The notes below the pieces were generated by a model, which saw only the letters and a program-made list of their open reading frames with translations, was not told the DNA's origin and searched no databases. Position numbers and translations under genes: made by a program. From Pirellulales bacterium (GTDB lineage Bacteria > Planctomycetota > Planctomycetia > Pirellulales > Lacipirellulaceae), in contig JADZFK010000054.1 in NCBI GenBank assembly GCA_020849945.1, positions 1-39,049 of the forward strand: a DNA stretch of 39,049 nt. Reading direction: 5' to 3'. This document shows positions 16,825 to 25,630 of this stretch, one piece after another. Every line of letters starts with the position of its first letter. Positions within the stretch are counted from its first letter, which is position 1.

Positions 16825-19392
16825 TTACCATCTTCCTTCGATGACGTGGAGGCTAGATTCTTGAATGGCGTTGGGGATGCCAATTTCGACTTCGGGGCCA
16901 CGTTGGGTGACGGCCACGTACGAACGAGGCGGCAGGTGGAGGGCCGGTTCGGTGCCCAGGCCGGCGAGGTTGGCAATCGCCACGTTCGCCAGGTTTTCCG
17001 AGAGCGATAAGGATCCCACGGATTGGCCAAATCGATTGCGTCGGCGGCGTTGGAAGAAGGAGGAATCGGAGCTATTATCGGCGAGTTCGGAGGGAGCTTG
17101 AGGCAGGTTCGCGGAGACGAGTTTTCCGAATCGGCGCGCGGCATCGTCACGATCCGCCGGTTCAAGGAACAGGGTTTGGCCTGGGGCGATGGAATCGGTG
17201 GAGAAGAACTTCCCCTCGCTGTTCAAAACGACGAGCAGGTTGATATTCTCTCCCAACTCGTTCTTAACGCGGACGCGGTCGCCCGATTCGAGCACTTCGA
17301 TTCGATGAGGCGACTTGCGCGACCGGATCGAAAGATACTGGGTGGGAGTGCGCGAGTTGAGCCAACCTTTGCGGTATTGGACCATTTCGCCCTTGGGCAG
17401 AACCTCGCGTTCTTCGCCCCAGGAGAGATCACCGGCCCAGGATGGGAGGACGGGGTAGATGGCGACATCGGCAGGCAGGACGAGGCCGTTGCCGGGGGCC
17501 AAGCCGCAGTAGTACGAGAGCCAACTCCAGCAGGAGGCCTGGCCGGTTCGCTGATCGAGTTTGGTGAAGCTGCGGACGCGCACGGTGTTGCTGAAGCCAT
17601 CGGCCAATACGGCGTAGGCAAACAGGGCGAGTGTGGTAAGAATGGCGGCTGCGGGTACCGAGAGGACGATCAGATGGAGCTTCCGGGCCCGTTTGAGGAG
17701 CCAGTAGTTGAGAGGCCCGATCACGAGCACGAAAAGGGTGATGAGCACACGGAATTCGGTGACCGGGGCGGTACCAACGCCTGGCACGAGCCACTTAGAG
17801 AAGGAATCGTTCGCGGTATCGGGTGAGAGGCCGTAGCGAGTGTCCGCGTGTTGCGTCAACTGTACGCTTTCGGCAAACGATCGTTCTAAATTGGTGCCGG
17901 GAGCTTCGGAACCATCGTTCGATGGCGTGGTGACCCCGGCGGGAACGGAGATTGCTGGCGAACTTGCGAAACGAGCGGGCTGATTCGGGCCATGGAAGGC
18001 TCGCACCCATCCTAACCCCAGGGGTTGTTCGACGAACCACGCACGGGTGTCTTGTCGTGGCCGGCGGGTCCAGCGAATGTCGTCGGGCTCGGTTTTTTGT
18101 TCGAGCAGCGTGAAATTGGGGTTCCGTTCGAGCCGTTCGATCTCGGCCTGGCCCCGTGCGATCTGCCGTTGGCCTGTGAGTTGGTTCAAATAGGTATTGA
18201 TGCGGCCACCGGGGTTGAACGCTCGATACGCAAGAGGTCGCCAGCCCTCGGCCATGGGCGGAACGTCATCTTGCGGGGCCTTTTCGTCTGGCGATGTGTT
18301 TTCGTCCGTTTTGTCGTTTGTCTCTTGATTTGAATCGGTTGCGGGCGAATCGTTCGAATCCGCTTCTTTTGTTTCTGGCGGCCCTTTCGGTTCGATTGCC
18401 GCGTCGTCGGGTTTCTCGGCGGTTTGGGGCGGGTTGGAGTTGTTGGCCGAGGTGCCCTCATCGATCGGGGTATTGGCGAATTGTCGATCGAGTTCGCCGG
18501 CAGCCGAGAGGAGCGGCGAGGGCATCCCCAAGATCGAGGAAAGCTCAGGCAGCGAATCCCAGTTCTTGCCCGAGTCGCCGAGCCAGACCCACAACTGGCC
18601 GCCGGAATGAACCCAGCGTGTAATTGCGTCCCACACGGCAGGGCGGTCTTGCTTCAGTTTTTTTAGCTCATCGAGCGAAAAGGAGGCGACATCAAACGAC
18701 GAGTACTCGACCCACCGGGTGGGAAACGAGGCTGGATCCAAAGTCAACACTTCCAACTCGGCGCCAGCCGTTGAGTGGATCGCACGATGAATCGACTTGG
18801 GACCGCTTGTGAGAATTGAAATCTGCCCGAAGGAGTTGGAAGTACCGCTCCAACCAAGGTTTGCGCCACGATTGACCGAAAGTTCCTTGTCTCGGACGCC
18901 ATTGATCCAGAAATCCCACGACAAAGCCCAAGTCCATTCTCTCTGGAAGAAGGGCATCAAGAAGGTGGACGTGGCGGAAGTGGCACCGGCCGGCATCACG
19001 AAACTCTGCTCGACAGCGGTATGCGATTGCCATCCGGTCTGGAGCCGCATCGTGATCAGTTGATCGGCCTTGGTTGGAGCGGGCGATTCCACCGTAACTT
19101 CAATAGGGTGAAAGCCAAGGCTGGAGCACCACCGAGTATCGACACGCACCCGCAGGCCGGAGCGTGTTGAGAAGGGGGGGGCGTTGGGCAATAGCTTGGC
19201 GGGCAATTCAATGACGTTGCCTGCGTTTTGTGCCGTGGGTATTGCGGAAATGGTAGCCGAGCCTGGTTGGGCAAACGCCCGTGGCTGGGGCAGGGCTGCA
19301 ACCAGTGCGAACGCCACGCTCAGCAGCCCAACCGCTATTGCTGGTAGGTGGGTTAGTTTGAATTCCGCACGGAGCGGTTCAGCGGGCCTCAT
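16825..19392 (-). CDS. Exported 855-residue protein of ABC-transporter operon, function unknown
   Basis: The open frame runs up to 19914, but ATG 19392 (MRPAEPLRAEF) begins a good signal peptide (LPAIAVGLLSVAFALVAA ... AFA-Q). This ATG also overlaps the stop of the upstream small gene (ATGA), so I chose it. An N-terminal beta-rich region comes first (GLRVRVDTRWCSSLGFHP). A segment about residue 170 onward discusses like a Rossmann-type stretch. An Asn/Asp/Pro/Glu low-complexity linker lies at about 330-395. Two hydrophobic segments follow near residues 560-610 (LITLFVLVIGPLNYWLL; LIVLSVPAAAILTTLALFA). A C-terminal beta-rich domain ends the protein. It is probably an inner-membrane-anchored periplasmic subunit working with the ATPase and permease encoded downstream. 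I do not recognise a named family. Confidence 0.8.
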   Translation of the reverse strand: MRPAEPLRAEFKLTHLPAIAVGLLSVAFALVAALPQPRAFAQPGSATISAIPTAQNAGNVIELPAKLLPNAPPFSTRSGLRVRVDTRWCSSLGFHPIEVTVESPAPTKADQLITMRLQTGWQSHTAVEQSFVMPAGATSATSTFLMPFFQREWTWALSWDFWINGVRDKELSVNRGANLGWSGTSNSFGQISILTSGPKSIHRAIHSTAGAELEVLTLDPASFPTRWVEYSSFDVASFSLDELKKLKQDRPAVWDAITRWVHSGGQLWVWLGDSGKNWDSLPELSSILGMPSPLLSAAGELDRQFANTPIDEGTSANNSNPPQTAEKPDDAAIEPKGPPETKEADSNDSPATDSNQETNDKTDENTSPDEKAPQDDVPPMAEGWRPLAYRAFNPGGRINTYLNQLTGQRQIARGQAEIERLERNPNFTLLEQKTEPDDIRWTRRPRQDTRAWFVEQPLGLGWVRAFHGPNQPARFASSPAISVPAGVTTPSNDGSEAPGTNLERSFAESVQLTQHADTRYGLSPDTANDSFSKWLVPGVGTAPVTEFRVLITLFVLVIGPLNYWLLKRARKLHLIVLSVPAAAILTTLALFAYAVLADGFSNTVRVRSFTKLDQRTGQASCWSWLSYYCGLAPGNGLVLPADVAIYPVLPSWAGDLSWGEEREVLPKGEMVQYRKGWLNSRTPTQYLSIRSRKSPHRIEVLESGDRVRVKNELGENINLLVVLNSEGKFFSTDSIAPGQTLFLEPADRDDAARRFGKLVSANLPQAPSELADNSSDSSFFQRRRRNRFGQSVGSLSLSENLANVAIANLAGLGTEPALHLPPRSYVAVTQRGPEVEIGIPNAIQESSLHVIEGRW

Positions 19393-19628
19393 GGTTTGCT
19401 CGCTGGGTTGGGAGGGGGATCGCTGCGGTTGGGCAGCCGCGTGAAGACCCACATGATTGCGAACAAGGCGGCATGGACCAAGGCTACCAAGAGCAGGCTC
19501 AGCAGGGCGATGCTTACGCCCCAGGCCCAGTATTCGCCACGAACTGCGGTGCCGACAATAATCGAGACGATGGCGACGAACGAAAGCAGCAGGAACAACG
19601 TGCGGATCGAAAAACGAGGCAGCAGCAT
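19389..19628 (-). CDS. Small two-helix membrane protein
   Basis: 79 residues from ATG 19628 (MLLPRFSIRTLFLLLSF). A GTG 18 bp further upstream is an alternative start. Two hydrophobic helices are visible: FLLLSFVAIVSIIVG and IALLSLLLVALVHAALFAIM. The RFSIRTLF opening is common at the start of small planctomycete membrane proteins. The stop overlaps the start of the 855-residue protein by 4 bp, so it is the first gene of the operon with the ABC transporter. Function unknown. Confidence 0.75.
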   Translation of the reverse strand: MLLPRFSIRTLFLLLSFVAIVSIIVGTAVRGEYWAWGVSIALLSLLLVALVHAALFAIMWVFTRLPNRSDPPPNPASKP

Positions 19629-19690
19629 GGGAGGCCCCCAATCCACGCGATTTGTTAAAGACGAGTACGGCGACGAAACCCCCTTGTGGC

Positions 19691-19706
19691 GCGGACTTTA
19701 GTCCGC
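19691..19706. repeat. REP-like palindrome (CACGGACT family)
   Basis: GCGGACTTTAGTCCGC, preceded by TTGTGGC, is a single member of the palindrome family also found at 4839, 22953, 23233 and 27621. Confidence 0.75.
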
Positions 19707-19746
19707 AACCGACATTACCGATTGTGACACAGCAATGAACGGTAGG

Positions 19747-19832
19747 GTAGGTCCCGCGAGCCGAGCGGGACACGGAATTTCCAACACGGTATCCACGTTC
19801 ACGAGAAGTGCCGCTCGGCTCGCGGCACCTAC
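19747..19832. mobile_element. Two-armed GAGCCGAGC element, copy 1
   Basis: Left arm GTAGGTCCCGCGAGCC + GAGCGGGAC (19747-19771) and right arm GTGCCGCTCGGCTC + GCGGCACCTAC (19808-19832) are inverted repeats of each other. Each arm is also itself palindromic. The arms differ consistently: CCC/GGG on one side, GCC/GGC on the other. The element at 24237-24352 has the same two unlike arms in the opposite orientation, with a different core. That marks a defined, oriented unit rather than random palindromes. Confidence 0.75.
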
Positions 19833-20103
19833 TTCTCGGCCCGAGGTGAAACACAGGTAAGCCTTGCCGCGGCGATTGCGTTGCTTGCTTCTTACGATTC
19901 CCCGGGGTTAGCATGGATTATTCCAAGGCTGGGGAAATACGGCTGCTGGGATCCATCCCGCGTTCAGTTAGGAGCACCTCCGCATGTTTGCCATCGATCC
20001 AGACCGCTGGGATAGCGACCGATCCACGATCCGTGGGTTTCTTGCATGGGTAACCGCCACGTGCAGGTTGTCGGGCGCGTGCTCGCAACACGTTTGTAAA
20101 CCC

Positions 20104-22914
20104 ATGCGGTTTGGAAGAAGGTGGACTGCAAACTTTCTTGTGGGGGCTGGGGTTCTTCTGTTCGTATGGAACATGGGTGGGGCGGGCCGGGCAGCGGTGC
20201 GTGTGGAAGCTTATCGCGGCGAGCCGTTTGGCATGGGGCGTGTGTCGATCGATTTGCCGCCGGGCAGCGGCGAGTCGCCGGCCGACGACGACCGCTTCGC
20301 AATCACAGAGAAGAATGGCCGCACGTTGTATCCGGTTGTAAAGCGAAGTTCCGCGCGGCCCGCGAAGCGACTGCTGCGCGACTTATTGGGGGTCGAGTTG
20401 CCGCAGCGGGCCGTGTTCTATTTCATGTTTCGCGGCGACGAGCCGCTCGAGATAACGGCGGCCCATGCGCCGGTGCCCGTTTCGCTCACTGTGCGGCCCA
20501 GTGATAGCCCGCGCGAGTTCAACGAATTGCTCGACGAATGGTGGGAAGCGACGGCCGACCGTTATGCCGAGGTGTTTCGGCAGGCCGAGTACCCGGTGGT
20601 CGTGGAGAATTATTTGACGGCAACGTGGGCGCGACGGCTTGGCCGCCCGATGCCGGAGCCGAAACGCTACTTGCTGCAACGATTCGGCATCGGAGCGCCA
20701 TGGCTTTCCCAACTGATGGCGAACGAGACGTATCAAACCGAGATCGAGCGTGAGTTAATTGCCGGGCCTGGGGCGGGCGACGATGCGGGGATGATGCCGC
20801 TACCGGCGATGCCACCTGCGATGGCGGATACCGCGGTGGCGGAAGACGCGGCGGCGGAAGCGGAACCGAAATCCGCTTCCTCGATCGATCGCGCTCCGGT
20901 GGTCGAGCCGATAGCCGGCCGCGTGCCCGAGGAGTGCTTCTACCTGCGTTTCGGCAATTTTACGAATTACCTGTGGTTTCGAGATTTCCTGCGACATTGG
21001 CAAGGCGACCTGGGCAACATGCTGGTCGTCGAAAGTGTGGAGCGGGACGGCAGCACGCGGTTTCAGCAGCAGATCGCGGTGGGCGAAACGCAGCTTTCGC
21101 GGATCATGGGCCCGGCGGTGGTGGAGGATGTCGCGATTGTCGGTTTCGATGCGTACGTTCGCGATGGGGCGGCGATGGGGATACTGTTCCAGGCCAAAAA
21201 CAACCTGTTGCTGGGCAACAACCTGAGCGGCCAGCGCATGGCGGCGAAGGCTGTTCACCCCCATGCCGTGGAGGAAACGCTGACGATTGCGGGGAAGGAG
21301 GTGTCCTTCGTGCATTCGCCCGATGGCCGGCTCCGTTCGTACTACGCGGTGGATGGCGATTTCCACCTCGTGACCAACTGCCGACGACTGGTGGAACGGT
21401 TTCTAGAAACCGGGGCGGGCGGCAAGTCGCTGGCGGCTAGCCGCGATTTCCAGGAATGCCGCGCCGATATGCCGCTCGAGCGGCACGATACGCTGTTCGC
21501 GTTCGTGCCGGCGGCATTCTTCCAGAATCTCGCTGGCCCGCATTATCGAATTGAACTCGATCGCCGATTGCGATCGGTTGGCGAGATGAGGGCGCTTCGG
21601 CTTGCGCGGCTTGCGGCCGGGGTCGAAGGGCAGGCTGCCGAGTCGATGGCCGACCTCGTTGCGGCGGAATTGCTGCCGCCTGGCTTCGGGCAGCGGTACG
21701 ATGGCAGCCGACTGGAACCGGTGCGATCGGCCCAAACGCCGGCGAAAGGGGAGGGGGCCGCGGGGCCATCGCTTGCGACGAGCTACGTGGATTCGCTCCG
21801 CGGAGAGAGCGGTTGGATGGTTCCCATTCCGGATGTGGAGGTTGGAAAGGTGGCACGGGCCGAGCTGCGGCGGCTGGCACGGTTCCAGCAGCAGTTGCGG
21901 GAATCGGTCGGCGGTTTCGCGCCAGTTTGCGTGGCGGTGCGGCGGGCCGCTTCGCCCGATCACAAGGAGTGGGATCGCATCACGCTGGACCTTCGGGCGG
22001 CTCGCTATTCTCAAATGCCGCTGGCAAAGTGGCCCGGGCTGCTTGGCGAAGCGCAAACGAATCGAGTTTCTCCGGTGACGGGGGATGCGGCATCGCTGGA
22101 AATCGTGCTCGGCGCGCTGGGCGATCCGATCCACGTGTTTGGCGGGCTTCGCGATTTTCAAACGCCGCTTGTGGTTCGGCAGGGCGAAGTGCAACCCAGC
22201 GTAACACTTGCCGACGCTATTCGGGCATACGTGGGCGCGTGGCCGAAGCCCGAACTCATCGGCCGCTACTTGGGCCAGCCCGCCGGGCCGCTCGATGCCG
22301 AGGGCATCGGCCGAACCGGCGGGATCGGCGGACTGTTTGATCTTTGGTTTCGCCGGGCCGATGATTTCTTCTTGTTCTCGTTCCAGCGAGATGTGCTGCT
22401 GGAAGTTGGCCCGCAACTGGCCATGATCCCCGCCGAACGGCCCGCCCAAATCCGGCTGGGGATTGCCGACCTGAGCGACAAGCAAGTGGCCAACACCGTG
22501 AATGCATTCGGGTACATGCGAGCCCGCGATACCTCGGCCAGCGCGAGCCGATTCATGAATTCGCTCTCTGCCCAGTTGCAGGTGCCGCCGGCCGATGCGC
22601 GATCACTTGGCGAATCGCTCGTGGGTGGCCGATTCAAGTGCCCGCTGGGCGGTGAGTATCAACTGGTGGAACCGCTTGGTGGCGGCGTGCAAGAGAAAAG
22701 TACCGCCGAAGCGAAATCGACGGGCGGCACTTCACCAACTAGAGTTCTTTGGGCGTCCTCGGCCCCCGCGCCTCGGAACCGTTTCCTGCTTACCGAGATC
22801 CCGGCCGACTACCAGATGCCGCTGCTAGCGTGGTTTCGCGGCCTAACGGCCGATATCGCCCGCGTTCAAGACGAACTTTGGCTCCACGCGAATCTGGAGA
22901 TGACGCGGTTGTAG
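20104..22914 (+). CDS. Large secreted protein of unknown function (936 aa)
   Basis: The open frame begins at 19984, but ATG 20104 (MRFGRRWTANFLVGAG) opens a signal peptide (VLLFVWNMGGAGRAA-V), so I start there. The rest is soluble. An N-terminal region (RVEAYRGEPFGMGRVSIDLPPG) comes first, then an Ala/Glu-rich linker near residues 230-270, then several alpha/beta stretches (CFYLRFGNFTNYLWFRDFLRHW; DFHLVTNCRRLVERFLET). No catalytic motif or named domain is recognised. It is divergent from the ABC-transporter operon and could be its client or be independent. The length and composition fit planctomycete-specific exported proteins. Confidence 0.8.
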   Translation: MRFGRRWTANFLVGAGVLLFVWNMGGAGRAAVRVEAYRGEPFGMGRVSIDLPPGSGESPADDDRFAITEKNGRTLYPVVKRSSARPAKRLLRDLLGVELPQRAVFYFMFRGDEPLEITAAHAPVPVSLTVRPSDSPREFNELLDEWWEATADRYAEVFRQAEYPVVVENYLTATWARRLGRPMPEPKRYLLQRFGIGAPWLSQLMANETYQTEIERELIAGPGAGDDAGMMPLPAMPPAMADTAVAEDAAAEAEPKSASSIDRAPVVEPIAGRVPEECFYLRFGNFTNYLWFRDFLRHWQGDLGNMLVVESVERDGSTRFQQQIAVGETQLSRIMGPAVVEDVAIVGFDAYVRDGAAMGILFQAKNNLLLGNNLSGQRMAAKAVHPHAVEETLTIAGKEVSFVHSPDGRLRSYYAVDGDFHLVTNCRRLVERFLETGAGGKSLAASRDFQECRADMPLERHDTLFAFVPAAFFQNLAGPHYRIELDRRLRSVGEMRALRLARLAAGVEGQAAESMADLVAAELLPPGFGQRYDGSRLEPVRSAQTPAKGEGAAGPSLATSYVDSLRGESGWMVPIPDVEVGKVARAELRRLARFQQQLRESVGGFAPVCVAVRRAASPDHKEWDRITLDLRAARYSQMPLAKWPGLLGEAQTNRVSPVTGDAASLEIVLGALGDPIHVFGGLRDFQTPLVVRQGEVQPSVTLADAIRAYVGAWPKPELIGRYLGQPAGPLDAEGIGRTGGIGGLFDLWFRRADDFFLFSFQRDVLLEVGPQLAMIPAERPAQIRLGIADLSDKQVANTVNAFGYMRARDTSASASRFMNSLSAQLQVPPADARSLGESLVGGRFKCPLGGEYQLVEPLGGGVQEKSTAEAKSTGGTSPTRVLWASSAPAPRNRFLLTEIPADYQMPLLAWFRGLTADIARVQDELWLHANLEMTRL

Positions 22915-22952
22915 AACGGCCGACTATCGCCAGAGGCTGACGCAACTTGTGG

Positions 22953-22970
22953 CACGGACTTAAGTCCGTG
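22953..22970. repeat. REP-like palindrome (CACGGACT family), perfect
   Basis: CACGGACTTAAGTCCGTG is a perfect 18-bp palindrome preceded by GTGG. It lies 38 bp after the stop of the 936-residue gene and might also contribute to its 3' end. Confidence 0.8.
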
Positions 22971-23232
22971 AAAGACGCAGCGCGGCCTGCGGCCGCATCC
23001 AATATTATGGAATAGATAGCCGACCCGATTCGGGTCGGCATGCAGCACCTGAAATCTCAGCGTTTCCTTTAGCCGTTCTTTCCCGGCCAAAATGGCCGGG
23101 CTATGTTGTCTACCCAGCCGGTGAACTTCGTTTTCTTCTGTTCTGGATGTTGGATGCGAAGGAAGTTTTGGCATTGTGTACCGACAACGGGATGCGATTG
23201 TGTACGATGCAAAATACGTTCATCGTTAATTG

Positions 23233-23250
23233 CACGGACTGAAGTCCGTG
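23233..23250. repeat. REP-like palindrome (CACGGACT family)
   Basis: CACGGACTGAAGTCCGTG followed by CCAC. It is in the orientation opposite to the copy at 22953 as judged by the flanking GTGG/CCAC. Confidence 0.8.
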
Positions 23251-23270
23251 CCACGTGTGTGTAGCGGCCG

Positions 23271-23309
23271 AAAACAAAACGACCGCTGGAGGTTGGCCCC
23301 CAGCGGTCG
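23271..23309 (-). terminator. Rho-independent terminator of the PEP-CTERM gene
   Basis: A 10-bp stem CGACCGCTGG/CCAGCGGTCG (23280-23289 / 23300-23309) is followed on the minus strand by TTTTGTTTT. It lies 47 bp beyond the PEP-CTERM stop in the right orientation. Confidence 0.88.
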
Positions 23310-23355
23310 TGCGATTTGTTGTGATCGAGTGCAGTGAATTGGAATCGGCTAGAGA

Positions 23356-24051
23356 CTAGCGACTCGAACGGCGGAACATGGCGAAGGCCAGCAGGCAACT
23401 CCCGAGAAGGCCGATCGAGGCGGGTTCCGGAATGTTGCTGGTATAATCATAAGTTACGCTAACATAACCGTTGGCATCTACGGGCGAGAACGAACCTTCC
23501 ACGCCACCAACGCCACCGAAATCGAGGATCTGGCTGACCACAGCATCGATGTTGAAAGTTTGGCTAGCGCCGACATAATCGGGGTGCGCGAGAGGAGTGA
23601 CGAAGTACCACCCCAAATTCCAGCCCGCTGCGCCCAGCATCACCGCGCCATCGGGACCGGTGGGATCGATGTTGAACGGGCCATCGCCATTGTCCGGATT
23701 CAATACGTACCCGCTGCCTGAGGAGGACACTACGGGGGGAACCAAGCCTGGGAACAAGTTGACATCACCGGACGATAGTTCGCCCTTTGCACCCAGCTCG
23801 ACATTCACTGTGGCCGGGCCCTCACCATCATTATCGATGGTGAGCGAACCACCAGCGACAGCTACGCTCATCTCAATCTTGATCGAGTTGAGCGATCCCA
23901 GGCTGGGATCGAATTTATCGAAATTGAGAGTAGAGGTGAAATTGGGAGTACCGGGACCGAAGAATTCGGTCTCCGTTGAAGTAGTAGCAAACACGGGTGC
24001 TGATAAGATACCGGCCAAGAGCGTGGCCGCCGCGATTCTCGCCCCAATCAT
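23356..24051 (-). CDS. PEP-CTERM sorting-domain protein (choice-of-anchor type)
   Basis: 231-residue exported protein. The signal peptide is MIGARIAAATLLAGILSAPVFA. The body is beta-rich and Gly/Asp-rich (NFDKFDPSLGSLNSIKIEMS), resembling the choice-of-anchor E module. The C-terminus has the exosortase sorting tripartite signal IPEPAS, the helix IGLLGSCLLAFAMF and basic RRSSR. It would be processed by an exosortase encoded elsewhere and exported to the surface or matrix. AAGGAAGG ends about 4 bp before the ATG and fixes the start. It is monocistronic, with its own terminator downstream. Confidence 0.92.
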   Translation of the reverse strand: MIGARIAAATLLAGILSAPVFATTSTETEFFGPGTPNFTSTLNFDKFDPSLGSLNSIKIEMSVAVAGGSLTIDNDGEGPATVNVELGAKGELSSGDVNLFPGLVPPVVSSSGSGYVLNPDNGDGPFNIDPTGPDGAVMLGAAGWNLGWYFVTPLAHPDYVGASQTFNIDAVVSQILDFGGVGGVEGSFSPVDANGYVSVTYDYTSNIPEPASIGLLGSCLLAFAMFRRSSR

Positions 24052-24368
24052 TAGACCTTCCTTTATGCAAGAACAATCAAAAGAGGTAGTACATCCAACT
24101 CAGCGTACTTGCTACAAAGCCCGCAGACGCTGAGCAGTTCCGACCTAGTTTATCCTCGGAGAGAACACTTCTTCAAGCAAGGAATTGCCTAAATCCCCCA
24201 AATAACAAGAAAACCTGCTGGAATAGGGGAGGTGCGGTAGGTGCCGCGAGCCGAGCGGCACGATCTGCCGATGGGGGTTCTGGGACGTGGGCGTTGGTGG
24301 CCTGCTCGGTTGGGGGCTTGATTTGGTGTCCCGCTCGGCTCGCGGGACCTACTTGGGGTGGGGTGGCG
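24052..24368. other. Gene-free region upstream of the PEP-CTERM gene
   Basis: 317 bp. The PEP-CTERM promoter should lie in 24060-24180. An 8-bp inverted repeat CTCAGCGT/ACGCTGAG (24098-24105 / 24126-24133) about 50 bp upstream of the start could be a hairpin or an operator. The rest is mostly the two-armed element at 24237-24352, which ends 16 bp before the arfB stop. Confidence 0.65.
24237..24352. mobile_element. Two-armed GAGCCGAGC element, copy 2 (inverted)
   Basis: Left arm GTAGGTGCCGCGAGCC + GAGCGGCAC (24237-24261) and right arm GTCCCGCTCGGCTC + GCGGGACCTAC (24328-24352). Read on the minus strand the arm order and types equal copy 1 (19747-19832). The core is longer (66 versus 36 bp) and not obviously related. 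Confidence 0.75.
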
Positions 24369-24806
24369 TTATTCCTCGGAGCCGGTCGAGCGGCGGCGGG
24401 ATTTTTTTTGGGAGTGAGCACGTTTTTGTTGGAGTCGGGCTTCTTTGGCGGCTCGGGTAATCTTTGTTTTTTTTCTGCGTTTGGGCACCGTGGCGGCCGC
24501 CGTGATGAGTGTGCGCAGCTTTTCGAGGCAGTCGTCGACGTTTCTTGCTTGATCGCGATAGCGCTGACTTGTGAGGATCAGTTCTCCACGGTCATTGATT
24601 CGCCGGGCTGCTTGGGTGTTGAGCCGGGCGCGAACGGCATCGGGCAGCGAGGCGGTGGCTCGGAGGTTCCAGTGCAGCACTGCCTTCGAGGCGACTTTGT
24701 TTACGTTTTGGCCACCCGGGCCGGAGCTACGGACAAACGTGAAACGGATCTCGCGGCGCGGGATCGAGAGGCGGCTCGTAATCTGCAGGGAGGGCGTTTC
24801 CGTCAT
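24369..24806 (-). CDS. arfB: Ribosome-rescue peptidyl-tRNA hydrolase ArfB
   Basis: Rescues stalled ribosomes by hydrolysing peptidyl-tRNA without a stop codon. 145 residues, the family size. The RF1/2-like domain has SSGPGGQNVNK with GGQ at residues 31-33. The C-terminal tail is long and basic (KRRKKTKITRAAKEARLQQK), which in this family enters the empty mRNA channel. The presence of this tail separates it from class I release factors. The start overlaps the end of the upstream isomerase-like gene by 4 bp, so the two are co-transcribed. Confidence 0.93.
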   Translation of the reverse strand: MTETPSLQITSRLSIPRREIRFTFVRSSGPGGQNVNKVASKAVLHWNLRATASLPDAVRARLNTQAARRINDRGELILTSQRYRDQARNVDDCLEKLRTLITAAATVPKRRKKTKITRAAKEARLQQKRAHSQKKSRRRSTGSEE

Positions 24807-25630
24807 GCGATGAGCCGGGGGGCAGGTTCAGGCAACAGTTTCCCGAATGTATCGAGAGAGTGTTCAAGAAGTTCCCAGTAGTGAAGGCACTCGACTTCGG
24901 GGCCGAACAGCTTGATGTCGAACGGCCCTTGGTACCCGAAACCTTGCAGACCGGCCACGATTTCCGTCAGGGGCATTTTTCCGCGTCCCAAGGGCAAGCG
25001 ATTCTGTTCGGGCGAGGGGGCCTTTGCGCGATCGGCAAGGTGTACGATTCCGACGTGCTGGGCCACGCGGCCGAGCGTTTCCCACAGCGAACCTTGGAAG
25101 GGGAAGTGGTACGTATCGAGCGCCACTTTCAGATACGGGCACGGGTATTCGCCAATCAGGTCTAACATCGCATCCAAGTCGGTGAGAAACGACCAATCGC
25201 ACGCACAACCGGCGTGAACCGGTTCAATCGCCAGCGGCACTTCGATCGCCTCGGCCAGCGGGAGCAATTCATCGAGCCCGAGGCGAAGCAGCCTTGCCGC
25301 GTGTCGAACGGTGTGGTTGTTGCGCCCGCCGGAGTACACCACCAGGCATTGGGCACCGAGAGCCGCGGCCAGCCGAAGGGCTTCCTGGGCGTCCTCGATG
25401 CTTTCTTCGAGGCTGCGGTCATCACTGCCGGTAAAGCCGCCGGCCCAAGAGAGGTTGGAAACACTTAAGCCGCTCGAAGCCAGGAGTTCGACCGCCTCGT
25501 CCTCGGTAAAATCGGAGAGTTTGTGGCGCCACACTCCGATCGACCGATAGCCGGCCTGGAAGTAGGAATCGATATCTTCATCGAACGACCAGCGGAGGGT
25601 CGAGACCTCATTCATCGAAAGGGAGACCAT
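24803..25630 (-). CDS. Sugar phosphate isomerase/epimerase-like TIM-barrel protein
   Basis: 275 residues of the AP endonuclease 2 / xylose isomerase-like TIM-barrel superfamily. Typical features are GYRSIGVWRHKLSDF near the start, CLVVYSGG, the metal-site strand VPLAIEPVH (Glu, His), VALDTYHF (Asp, His) and VGIVHLADR. These would bind a divalent metal for isomerisation of a sugar or polyol. The substrate cannot be predicted. The open frame runs to 25705. I chose ATG 25630 (MVSLSMNEVS), with GGAGAG upstream; ATG 25615 is an alternative. It overlaps arfB by 4 bp. Confidence 0.85.
   Translation of the reverse strand: MVSLSMNEVSTLRWSFDEDIDSYFQAGYRSIGVWRHKLSDFTEDEAVELLASSGLSVSNLSWAGGFTGSDDRSLEESIEDAQEALRLAAALGAQCLVVYSGGRNNHTVRHAARLLRLGLDELLPLAEAIEVPLAIEPVHAGCACDWSFLTDLDAMLDLIGEYPCPYLKVALDTYHFPFQGSLWETLGRVAQHVGIVHLADRAKAPSPEQNRLPLGRGKMPLTEIVAGLQGFGYQGPFDIKLFGPEVECLHYWELLEHSLDTFGKLLPEPAPRLIA

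Larger units (their letters stand above)
19629..20103. other. Divergent intergenic region with palindromic repeats
   Basis: 475 bp between the ABC operon and the 936-residue secreted protein gene. It holds one REP-like palindrome (19691-19706) and a two-armed GAGCCGAGC element (19747-19832). The stretch 19833-20103 has no repeat I recognise. An in-frame extension of the downstream gene to 19984 lies there but lacks a signal peptide. Confidence 0.7.
22915..23355. other. Convergent region packed with palindromes
   Basis: 441 bp with no gene. In order: a REP-like palindrome at 22953-22970; GCCGACCCGA/TCGGGTCGGC (about 23020-23041, 10-bp stem); CCCGGCCA/TGGCCGGG around AAA (about 23082-23101, 8-bp stem, followed by CTATGT); a second REP-like palindrome at 23233-23250; and the PEP-CTERM gene terminator at 23271-23309. 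Confidence 0.8.

Noticed and set aside
19393..19914. N-terminal extension of the 855-residue exported protein
   Set aside because: It crosses repeats and the upstream small membrane gene, and it would bury the signal peptide. The ATG at 19392 overlaps the preceding stop as expected in an operon.
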